From a virus: 55,930 nt of DNA. The stretch spans positions 1 to 55,930 of the IMG/VR virus record IMGVR_UViG_3300046674_000388; one strand, given 5' to 3'. This document shows, one piece after another, positions 46,777 to 54,206 of this stretch. The position numbers were made by a program, and so were the translations under genes. The notes under the pieces are model-generated. The model was not told the origin of the DNA. It did no database searches and worked only from the letters and a program-made list of their open reading frames with translations. The first letter of the stretch is position 1, and each line of letters begins with the position of its first letter.

Positions 46777-47841
46777 ATGGGCGTCTGGTACGCCACAAGG
46801 GAAGACGTGAAGTCCGCCCTGGATCTGAAGGAGACCTCGCGCAGTGACGCGCAGGTCGACCGGACGATCGAAGCTGCCTCCCGCGACGTCGAGGGCCTGC
46901 TACACCGCCGCTTCTACCCCGAGGTCGACACCCGGTACTTCGACTGGCCGGACCAGTACGCGCGGCCGTGGCGCCTGTGGCTGGACCAGTCTGAGCTGAT
47001 CGAGCTCACCGCCATCTCCTCCGGCGGCGTGACCATCCCCACCGGCAACGTCAACCCGGAACCGAATCGGTCTGGGACGCCGTTCAACCGCGTCGAGATC
47101 CAGATCAGCAGCGACTCGGCGTTCGGCGGCGGATCCACCACCCAGCGGGACATCACCATCACCGGCCTGTGGGGCTACCGCAACGACGAGTCCCCGGCCG
47201 GTAGCGCGGCCGCTGGCATCAGCAACACGGCCACCACCCTGACCGTCCACGACGCTTCGGCGATCGGCGTCGGCCAGCTCCTCCGCATCGGCACGGAGCG
47301 GCTCATCGTCACCGGCCGCGCCATGACCAGCACCAGCCAGACCCTGCAAGCCGACCTCACCGAGAAGAAGAACGCCGAGACCGTCACCGTCACCGACGGC
47401 ACCGCGTTCACCGCTGGCGAGGTCATCCTGATCGACGCCGAACGGATGCGGATCGTTGACGTCGCGGGCAACAACCTGGTCGTCGACCGGGCATGGGACG
47501 GCAGCACGTTGGCCGCTCACTCCGGCTCCACCATCTACGCGTCCCGCCGGCTGACCGTCACCCGCGGGGCCCTCGGCACGACCGCGGCCGCCATCGCTCA
47601 GGACGCGGCCATCTACCGGTGGGATCCGCCCGGCCCGGTCCGAACCCTCGTCATCGCCGAGGCCGTCACCACTCTGCTGCAGGAGTCGTCCGGCTACGCG
47701 CGCACTACCGGCGTCGGCAGCGCTTCGCGGCAGGTCGGCGGCGGCAACGTGACCAAGACCCAGTACGGCACCGGCCTGGAAGCCCTCCGGGAAATGGTCT
47801 ACACGTCGCACGGCCGCAAGGCGCGGAAGAGGGCCGTCTGA
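46777..47841 (+). CDS. Head-tail connector (adaptor) protein
   Basis: 354 residues; ATG after GAGGGGAGGCAGC. GVWYATREDVKSALDLKETS with DRTIEAASRDVEGLLHRRFY is the opening of head-tail connectors of gp6/gp15 type in actinophages. A long inserted beta region (about 130-270, IGVGQLLRIGTERLIVTGRA and repeats of LIDAERMRIVDVAGN) holds two related Ig-like units. The end returns to helix. It would sit below the portal. Confidence 0.75.
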   Translation: MGVWYATREDVKSALDLKETSRSDAQVDRTIEAASRDVEGLLHRRFYPEVDTRYFDWPDQYARPWRLWLDQSELIELTAISSGGVTIPTGNVNPEPNRSGTPFNRVEIQISSDSAFGGGSTTQRDITITGLWGYRNDESPAGSAAAGISNTATTLTVHDASAIGVGQLLRIGTERLIVTGRAMTSTSQTLQADLTEKKNAETVTVTDGTAFTAGEVILIDAERMRIVDVAGNNLVVDRAWDGSTLAAHSGSTIYASRRLTVTRGALGTTAAAIAQDAAIYRWDPPGPVRTLVIAEAVTTLLQESSGYARTTGVGSASRQVGGGNVTKTQYGTGLEALREMVYTSHGRKARKRAV

Positions 47842-48224
47842 TGATCGGCAAGGTCTACGTCACGCTGAAGGGCCCCACCATTGAGGGCTACGCCGAGCCG
47901 ATGCTGACTGCTGCCCTCGACGTGGCGCTCGCCGAGGTCGCCGACTACACCAAGCACGAGGTCAGCATGCGGCTGATCGAGGTGCTGCAGCACCCGACCG
48001 GCTACTACGAGTCTCAGATCAGGTCGGAGCGGGTCTCTGCCGAGGCGTACTCGATCAACGACTCCAATGTGATCTACGGGCCGTGGCTGGAGGGCATCAG
48101 CTACCGCAACCAGACCACCCGGTTCAAGGGCTACGCCACGTTCCGCATCGTCAAGAACAGCATGGCTCAGCGGTCCGAGGCGATCATCAATCGGGCCATC
48201 GCAGCCGTCTGCGGGAGGCTGTGA
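47841..48224 (+). CDS. Head-tail joining / tail completion protein, 127 aa
   Basis: TGATG-coupled. HK97 gp10-like features: AEVADYTKHEVSMRLIEVLQ then YYESQIRSERVSAEAYSIND and VIYGPWLEGISYRN. It should join the neck to the tail tube. Role by family resemblance and position. Confidence 0.65.
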   Translation: MIGKVYVTLKGPTIEGYAEPMLTAALDVALAEVADYTKHEVSMRLIEVLQHPTGYYESQIRSERVSAEAYSINDSNVIYGPWLEGISYRNQTTRFKGYATFRIVKNSMAQRSEAIINRAIAAVCGRL

Positions 48225-48679
48225 TGACCCTCAACGTCACAGCGATCCTCGACGCCGTCGTCTCCCATGCACTGGCCTCCGGCTACTTCGACCAGGTCAA
48301 CCAACACGAGCCGAAGAACGCCCCCGGGGCTGGCCTCACAGGAGCCGTGTGGGTGGATTCCATCCGTCCCGCTATGTCGTCCGGCCTCGACTCGTCCTCG
48401 GCGCTGCTGGTGCTCAACGTCCGCCTGTACACGTCGATGCTGCAGGAGCCGCAGGACGCCATCGACCCGACGGTCATGGACGCCACGAACGCTCTGTACG
48501 CCGCCTACGCGGGCGACTTCACGCTCGGCGGGCTGGTCCGCCACGTGGACCTGCGCGGCGCTGAAGGTGCGCCCCTGCAGGCGAAGGCTGGCTATCTGAA
48601 CCAGGACCAGAGGATGTACCGGGTCATGACGATCACGTTGCCCGTGGTCGTCAACGACGCGTGGGACGAGGAGGCGTAA
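48224..48679 (+). CDS. Tail terminator-like protein, 151 aa
   Basis: ATGA-type overlap. VTAILDAVVSHALASGYFDQ, then SALLVLNVRLYTSMLQEPQD and IDPTVMDATNALYAAYAGDF, a small alpha/beta fold placed where the neck or tail terminator protein lies. It would cap the tail tube. Confidence 0.65.
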   Translation: MTLNVTAILDAVVSHALASGYFDQVNQHEPKNAPGAGLTGAVWVDSIRPAMSSGLDSSSALLVLNVRLYTSMLQEPQDAIDPTVMDATNALYAAYAGDFTLGGLVRHVDLRGAEGAPLQAKAGYLNQDQRMYRVMTITLPVVVNDAWDEEA

Positions 48680-49425
48680 TGGCCAAGGCATCTGGTCTCG
48701 GCGACAACTGCTACGTGGGTGGCTACAACCTCTCCGGGGACATCGGGTCCGTCGACAAGATCGCGGGACCGGTGAAGCCGATCGAGGTCACCGGCATCGA
48801 CAAGTCCGCATTCGAACGGATCGGCGGCCAGCGGGACGGCGCGATCTCGTGGACGGCGTTCTTCAACACCGATGTTGGGCATGCCCACCCGGTCCTGTCT
48901 GCGCTGCCGACCGCGGACGTGGTGGTGACGTACTGCCGCGGTACGACGCTTGGCGACCCGTGCGCCAGCATGGTCGCTAAGCAGCTCAACTACGACGGCA
49001 ACCGGGCGGCCTCCGGCGAGTTCACGTTCAAGGTCGACGCCGAGGCCAACGGCTACGGCCTGGAGTGGGGCCGCCAGCTCACGGCCGGCCTGCGTACGGA
49101 CACGGCGGCCACCAACGGCACCGGCATCGACACGACCGCGTCCGCCTCATTCGGCGCGCAGGCGTACCTGCAGGTGACCGCTTTCACCGGTACGGACGTC
49201 ACCATCAAGATCCAGGACTCGGCGGACAACGTCACGTTCGCCGACGTCACCGGCCTCGCCTTCACCACCGTGACCGCCGCCCCGTACACGCAGCGCCTCG
49301 CCACCAGCAACACCGCCACCATCCGCCGCTACCTGCGCGCAGCCACCACCACCAGCGCCGGTGTCACGTCCGTGACCTTTGCTGTCCACGTGACCAAGAA
49401 CGAAACCGCCGGGCAGGTGTTCTGA
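48679..49425 (+). CDS. Major tail protein (tube), with Ig-like C-terminal domain
   Basis: 248 residues. Tube domain 1-145 (AKASGLGDNCYVGGYNLSGD; VTGIDKSAFERIGGQRDGAI; SGEFTFKVDAEANGYGLEWG), then an Ig-like surface domain (about 150-248, SFGAQAYLQVTAFTGTDVTI). Family of actinophage tail tube proteins. It shares its opening and ITGIDKSA phrase with the 135-aa protein at 49872, so the two are paralogues. Confidence 0.8.
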   Translation: MAKASGLGDNCYVGGYNLSGDIGSVDKIAGPVKPIEVTGIDKSAFERIGGQRDGAISWTAFFNTDVGHAHPVLSALPTADVVVTYCRGTTLGDPCASMVAKQLNYDGNRAASGEFTFKVDAEANGYGLEWGRQLTAGLRTDTAATNGTGIDTTASASFGAQAYLQVTAFTGTDVTIKIQDSADNVTFADVTGLAFTTVTAAPYTQRLATSNTATIRRYLRAATTTSAGVTSVTFAVHVTKNETAGQVF

Positions 49426-49868
49426 TGAGCGAGCCGAACCGGGTCCCGCCGAACATGCCCGTCGGGGCGTACCAGACGTACCGCATCGCCTCGCCGCTCG
49501 CGACGCACTGGCGGACCGGGACCTGCGCCGAAGCCGACTGCGAGCAGTACGAGAACGGCTGGCAGTCGACCATCGACGAAACCACCGTCCTCGGCCAGCG
49601 GCAGGCGCACTACATCCGGCGCGAATCCGGCCGCGGCTTCACCGAACGCCGTGAAGGCATGCTGACCGTCTTCGCGTTCACGGCTGGCCAGCAGTGTTTC
49701 GCCGAGCACAAGGTGCCGGTCGGCCGGCCCGAGCTGTACCTGGTGCGAGACGGCGATTGGCGTGGCAACCCGACCGGCCGCACACGGCAGCACAGCGACG
49801 CGCAGGCGTGGATCGACGACTTCGGCGAGCACCAGGACACGCTCGCCGACCAGATGAAGAAGGGCTGA
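49425..49868 (+). CDS. Tail-region protein with Cys pair, 147 aa
   Basis: ATG overlapping the previous stop. Sequence TYRIASPLATHWRTGTCAEA, then DCEQYENGWQSTIDETTVLG and GMLTVFAFTAGQQCFAEHKV is a conserved small protein between tail tube genes in Streptomyces phages. Function unknown; probably structural. Confidence 0.6.
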   Translation: MSEPNRVPPNMPVGAYQTYRIASPLATHWRTGTCAEADCEQYENGWQSTIDETTVLGQRQAHYIRRESGRGFTERREGMLTVFAFTAGQQCFAEHKVPVGRPELYLVRDGDWRGNPTGRTRQHSDAQAWIDDFGEHQDTLADQMKKG

Positions 49869-49871
49869 CCC

Positions 49872-50279
49872 ATGGCGAAGGCAAGCGGCCTCGGGTGGAC
49901 GACCTGCAGCGTGGACGATGCTGCAGGTGTCGCCAAGGCGATCAAGAACGACGTGACGGACCTGCAGTTCGCCACGCCTCGCGCGGTGCAGGACATCACG
50001 GGTATCGACAAGTCGGCGATGGAGCGACTGCTGCTGCTCGCGGACTTCAGCGTGACGCTCAAGGGCGTGTTCAACGCGGCGACGGGCCTGTCCCACGATG
50101 TGTTCAAGACGGTGCCGTCGACATCGGTCGCGCGCACCACGACGCTCACTGTCAACGGCGTCACCCTCGCCAACGAGGTGCTGTACACCGACTACCCGCT
50201 GTCCCGGTCGGCGTCCGGCGAGCTCACGTGGTCCGTGCCGGGGGTCCTTGCCGACGGCACTGTCCCGACGTGGGCATGA
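49872..50279 (+). CDS. Second tail-tube-like protein, 135 aa
   Basis: Starts AKASGLGWTTCSVDDAAGVA and contains QDITGIDKSAMERLLLLADF; the same start and core as the protein at 48679, but without the Ig-like domain. It may be a minor tube or tail-end version, produced by duplication. ATG comes 4 bases after the previous stop. Confidence 0.65.
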   Translation: MAKASGLGWTTCSVDDAAGVAKAIKNDVTDLQFATPRAVQDITGIDKSAMERLLLLADFSVTLKGVFNAATGLSHDVFKTVPSTSVARTTTLTVNGVTLANEVLYTDYPLSRSASGELTWSVPGVLADGTVPTWA

Positions 50280-50332
50280 CATTTGGTCAGCTCTTTGCAG
50301 TCACCCACCCCACCCGCCAGGAGACATGACTC

Positions 50333-50758
50333 ATGGGATTCAACGTCGAGCGGACGACGTACCGACTCCGCTTCAAGGACCCCGACTACGAGGGCCTGGA
50401 AGTCGTGGCCAGCGAGCTCAGTACCGGCGAACTCTGGGAGTACATGGACGCCGAGAAGATCTCTGCGGACATCACCCAGGACAGCAAGGACCGGGCGGCG
50501 GCCCGTCGGAGCATGCTCCAGATGCTTGCTGACGCCCTGGTGTCCTGGAACGCCGAGGTAGGTGGCAAGCCGGTGCCAACCACTGTGGACGGCCTGCTGT
50601 CCCTCGGGCACAAGTTCAACAGCCGGGTCGTAGACGCCTGGACGGACGCCCTGGTCGGCATCTCCGCCCCTTTGCCCGAGACCTCCAGCGCTGGCACGCC
50701 GTCGGCCCTGGAGGCGTCGATTCCGATGGATGTCCCCTCCGAGAGCCTCGCGAGCTGA
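50333..50758 (+). CDS. Tail assembly chaperone, short form
   Basis: 141 residues; ATG after CCAGGAGACATGACTC. Helical (YEGLEVVASELSTGELWEYM; SKDRAAARRSMLQMLADALV). Position between tube protein and tape measure is that of the gpG-like chaperone that binds the tape measure during tail building. Its end contains a -1 slippery heptamer that makes the longer form. Confidence 0.8.
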   Translation: MGFNVERTTYRLRFKDPDYEGLEVVASELSTGELWEYMDAEKISADITQDSKDRAAARRSMLQMLADALVSWNAEVGGKPVPTTVDGLLSLGHKFNSRVVDAWTDALVGISAPLPETSSAGTPSALEASIPMDVPSESLAS

Positions 50759-50892
50759 CCCGAGCCCGCACGATCCTCGGTCTGTGCGACCGCTGGCACA
50801 AACTGCCGTCCGAGGTGCTGGCCGAGCCGGCGGAGATGCTCCGCCTGCTGGAGATCGCCCACATGGGCCGACGCGAGGAGGTGCCTGAGTGA
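50333..50892 (+). CDS. Tail assembly chaperone, -1 frameshift form
   Basis: Read in the start frame to 50674, then in the -1 frame from base 50674 to the stop at 50890-50892, giving about 186 residues. The -1 frame stays open from the slip and encodes ARTILGLCDRWHKLPSEVLA and AEPAEMLRLLEIAHMGRREE, the typical gpGT-like end. Its stop overlaps the tape measure GTG. Both forms are normally needed in a fixed ratio for tail assembly. Confidence 0.8.
50668..50674 (+). other. Programmed -1 ribosomal slippery site
   Basis: C CCT TTG (heptamer CCCTTTG, X XXY YYZ form) is in the correct phase: codons CCT at 50669-50671 and TTG at 50672-50674 of the chaperone frame. Confidence 0.8.
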
Positions 50893-53687
50893 ACATCGTC
50901 GAGATCCTGGTCACCGCGAAGAACCTCACCGGGCCCGCGTTCGCTGAGGCCAAGGCGGGGGCGACGGCCATGGAGTCGTCCATGGCCAAGCTCAACAAGG
51001 TCGCGAACGCCAGCGCGCTTGCCATCGGCGCGATCGGCTTCGAGGCCGTCAAGATGGCCAGCAAGTTCGACTCGGAGATGACACTCCTGGTGACGCAGGC
51101 CGGCGTCGCCGAGGACCAGCTCGGCGGCCTGAAGAAGGGCGTCCTCGACATCGCGGCGAAGGTCGGTAGCGACCCGGACTCGCTGGCCGAGGCCCTGTTC
51201 CACGTCGAGAGCAACTTCGAGTCGATGGGCATCACCTCCGCGCAGGCCCTCAAGCTGACGGAGACCGCCGCGAAGGGTGCCGCGGTCGGTCACGCAGACC
51301 TGGTCGACGTCACCAACGCCTTGACGGCTGCCGTCGCGGCAGGCATCCCTGGCGTCGAAGACCTCGACCAGGCGATGGGTGTCCTCAACGCGACCGTCGG
51401 CGTCGGCGACATGAAGATGCAGGACCTGGCGAACGCGTTCAGCAGCGGCATGGTGGCGACGGTCAAGGGCTTCGGCTTGTCCATCACTGACGTCGGCGCT
51501 GCTCTCGCCGTTTTCGGTGACAACAACATTCGCGGCAGCCTGGCCGGCAACCAGCTGCGCATGTCCGTCATGGCGCTGGCCAAGCCCATCTCGACGTCCG
51601 AGGCCGCCCTGAAGACCCTCGGTCTGACGCAGACCACTCTCGCCGACGACATGCAGCGTGGCGGCCTGAAGCTCGCCCTCGAAGACCTCGTCGGCCGCAT
51701 GGACGCTGCGGGCATCACCGCGGACAAGCAGGGTCAGATCATCACGGATGCGTTCGGCCGGAAGGCCGGTGCCGGCCTTAACGTCCTCGTCGGTCAGATG
51801 GACCGTCTGGAGTCGAAGTACCCGGCGCTGGAGGAAGGCGCGAAGGGTTTCGGGGCGGCGTGGGAGCGGACGCAGCAGACGTTCGCGCAGCAGACACAGC
51901 AGTTGGAAGGCTCCCTGCAGGCGCTGATGATCACGCTCGGGGAGAAGCTCATCCCGCCGTTGCAGAAGGCCACGACGTGGATGCTCAACAACCGCGACAC
52001 CATGATTGACATGGCGAAGGGTGTCGGCATCCTCGTCACGGCGCTGGCAGGCATCGCCGTTGTCAGCAAGGTCGCGGCGGGCATCAAGACCCTCACCACG
52101 GCGTTCGAGGCCGCCAACACGGCCATGCTCGCCTACCGCACACGGGTGGCCGAGGCGCAGATGGCGTCCCTCGCTGCGACGGGCAACGTCAACGGTCTCG
52201 GCGCCGCCTTCACAGCCTTGTCGACGAAGGCGAAGATCGCGCTCGCAGCGACCGCGATCGGCCTGATCGTGGCCGTCGCCTACAAGCTGAACGAGGCCAA
52301 CCAGAAGGCCGCCCCGTCCGTCGACAAGATGACCACGTCGCTGGAGGCCCTTGGCCGGGCCGGGAGCCGCTCCGGACAGCTCGCCGAGACGTTCGGCGGC
52401 GGCCTGGAGAAGCTCGGGTACGCCGTCGACCGGGTCGCCGGCAAGACCCACGGCATGGACCGCTTCAACGACGCCATGAACAAGGTCTTCACGCTGGGCA
52501 TGGGCAAGTCGAACACCATGAAGGAGGCCGCCGACCAGATCAACTCGATCGATGAGGCCCTCGCCGGCATGGTGCAGGGTGGTCACGCAGACCTGGCCGC
52601 AGCAGCGCTGAAGAAGCTTCAGGATGCGCTCGCGGCGAAGGGCGGCGACCCGAAGCAGCTCGCCGACGAGATGCACAAGTACCAGGACGCCTTGGCTGCC
52701 ACGGCGGAGACGGAGAACATCACTGCCGAGAGCATGGGTGAGCTCGGCAAGCGGGCCATGGAGACGTCCAAGGCGCTGGATGCGCAGGCGATGACGGCCA
52801 AGGGCCTCAAAGAGGCCATCTCCGACCTGAACGACGTCAACCGGGCCGCGCTCGACAGCATGGCCGGGTTCGAGGCTGCGATCGACGCCGCAGCGAAGGC
52901 CGCCACCGACGGCGGTGGCGCGCTGAAGATGACCCACGGCGAGCTGAACCTCACCTCGGAGCGGGCCCGTACCGCCGAGGCTGCTCTGACTGACCTCGCG
53001 TCGAAGACGGACGCCGCTGCCGTGGCCGCCCTCAACTCCGGCGACACGATGGAGCAGGTCAACAAGATCTACGACCGTGGCCGGGACAAGCTCATGGCCT
53101 ACGCCCAGCAGATGGGCCTCAACAAGGACGAGGCCCGCGCCCTCGCCGAACAGATCCTCTCGACCCCGGACAAGACCGCGTACCTGAAGGGCGACTCGGA
53201 GGATCTGAAGGCCAAGCTCGCCGACGTCGAGCACCGCCTCGCCACCGCGACCGGAGAGAAGAAGGTCCAGCTCCTCGCGGATAAGCGGAAGCTTGAAGTC
53301 GACCTGTGGACCGCGCAGGCAGAGATCGACGCACTGCACGGCACCACCGTGAACCTGAAGGTCCGCACGGTGTACGTCAACGGTGACGAGTACCAGCAGG
53401 GCCGGGCGATGGGCGGCATCATCGGCGGCGCCGCCGGCGGGGGTGTGCGGGGTGGCTTGACGTGGGTGGGTGAGCAGGGCCCGGAACTGGTCCGCCTCCC
53501 GCCCGGCGCGCAGGTCCACACCAACCCGGACAGCCAGCGCATGGCCGCCAGCGGCAGGGGCGGTCCGATCTTCGTCAACCTGACCCTCGACTCCAGTGGT
53601 CGGCCCGTCGATGACGCCCTGCTGGAGATTTTCCGACGGGCAATCAAGATCCAGGGCGGCAACGTCCAGGCCGTACTCGGACAGTAG
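50889..53687 (+). CDS. Tape measure protein
   Basis: 932 residues from GTG 50889. N-terminal NIVEILVTAKNLTGPAFAEA opens a long helical protein. Hydrophobic stretches near 378-398 and 447-465 (ALAATAIGLIVAVAYKL) are usual. The C-terminal WVGEQGPELVRLPPGAQVH is a classic tape-measure end phrase. It sets tail length; at about 0.15 nm per residue a tail of about 140 nm is expected (rule of thumb). No lysozyme or peptidase domain was seen. Confidence 0.9.
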   Translation: MNIVEILVTAKNLTGPAFAEAKAGATAMESSMAKLNKVANASALAIGAIGFEAVKMASKFDSEMTLLVTQAGVAEDQLGGLKKGVLDIAAKVGSDPDSLAEALFHVESNFESMGITSAQALKLTETAAKGAAVGHADLVDVTNALTAAVAAGIPGVEDLDQAMGVLNATVGVGDMKMQDLANAFSSGMVATVKGFGLSITDVGAALAVFGDNNIRGSLAGNQLRMSVMALAKPISTSEAALKTLGLTQTTLADDMQRGGLKLALEDLVGRMDAAGITADKQGQIITDAFGRKAGAGLNVLVGQMDRLESKYPALEEGAKGFGAAWERTQQTFAQQTQQLEGSLQALMITLGEKLIPPLQKATTWMLNNRDTMIDMAKGVGILVTALAGIAVVSKVAAGIKTLTTAFEAANTAMLAYRTRVAEAQMASLAATGNVNGLGAAFTALSTKAKIALAATAIGLIVAVAYKLNEANQKAAPSVDKMTTSLEALGRAGSRSGQLAETFGGGLEKLGYAVDRVAGKTHGMDRFNDAMNKVFTLGMGKSNTMKEAADQINSIDEALAGMVQGGHADLAAAALKKLQDALAAKGGDPKQLADEMHKYQDALAATAETENITAESMGELGKRAMETSKALDAQAMTAKGLKEAISDLNDVNRAALDSMAGFEAAIDAAAKAATDGGGALKMTHGELNLTSERARTAEAALTDLASKTDAAAVAALNSGDTMEQVNKIYDRGRDKLMAYAQQMGLNKDEARALAEQILSTPDKTAYLKGDSEDLKAKLADVEHRLATATGEKKVQLLADKRKLEVDLWTAQAEIDALHGTTVNLKVRTVYVNGDEYQQGRAMGGIIGGAAGGGVRGGLTWVGEQGPELVRLPPGAQVHTNPDSQRMAASGRGGPIFVNLTLDSSGRPVDDALLEIFRRAIKIQGGNVQAVLGQ

Positions 53688-53696
53688 GAGACCAGA

Positions 53697-54203
53697 GTGC
53701 ACCGGTACAAGGCGTTCAACGGGCCGATGCCCACCACGGCAGCACTGGCGTCGGTGACGACGGGGACGGCCATCAAGACGATGCTGCAGCTGGCCACGCC
53801 GGCGACCCGGCAGATCCAGCCGATCGCCTGGGGGTTCTCGCTCGATGACCCGCCGGGTGCCGACGGTGTCATCGAGCTCATCCAGACCGACGTGGCCGCC
53901 ACGGTCACGGCCCACGTAGCGTCGGGCGTGCAGCCGCTCGACCCGAACGCGCCGGCCAGCCTGCTGACTCTCGGCACGTCGGCAACGGGATACACCGCAT
54001 CCGCGGAGGGTTCGACGACGGCGAGCCGCGTGCTCGATGCCGTGTCCCTGTCGTCTGTCAGCGGCGAGTCCGGGCTGACGTACATGTACCAGTGGATGCC
54101 GGACGAGCGGCCGATCATCGCCATTTCGAAGTTCCTGCGGGTTCGTGTGACGACGCCGACGACGGCTGCTGACCTGCGGTGCTGGATCGTCTGGGACGAG
54201 TGA
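53697..54203 (+). CDS. Minor tail protein, 168 aa
   Basis: GTG after GGAGACCAGA. Beta-rich, with YKAFNGPMPTTAALASVTTG at the start, IAWGFSLDDPPGADGVIELI and the end AADLRCWIVWDE. A short protein with this start follows the tape measure in several Streptomyces phages. Probably part of the tail tip. Confidence 0.65.
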   Translation: MHRYKAFNGPMPTTAALASVTTGTAIKTMLQLATPATRQIQPIAWGFSLDDPPGADGVIELIQTDVAATVTAHVASGVQPLDPNAPASLLTLGTSATGYTASAEGSTTASRVLDAVSLSSVSGESGLTYMYQWMPDERPIIAISKFLRVRVTTPTTAADLRCWIVWDE

Positions 54204-54206
54204 CCG

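Noticed and set aside
50616-53915. Very long open frame (1099 codons) on the minus strand
   Set aside because: It is antisense to the tape measure gene, which has ribosome site, context and motifs; the minus frame has His/Arg/Leu/Asp-rich mirror composition typical of GC-rich shadow frames.
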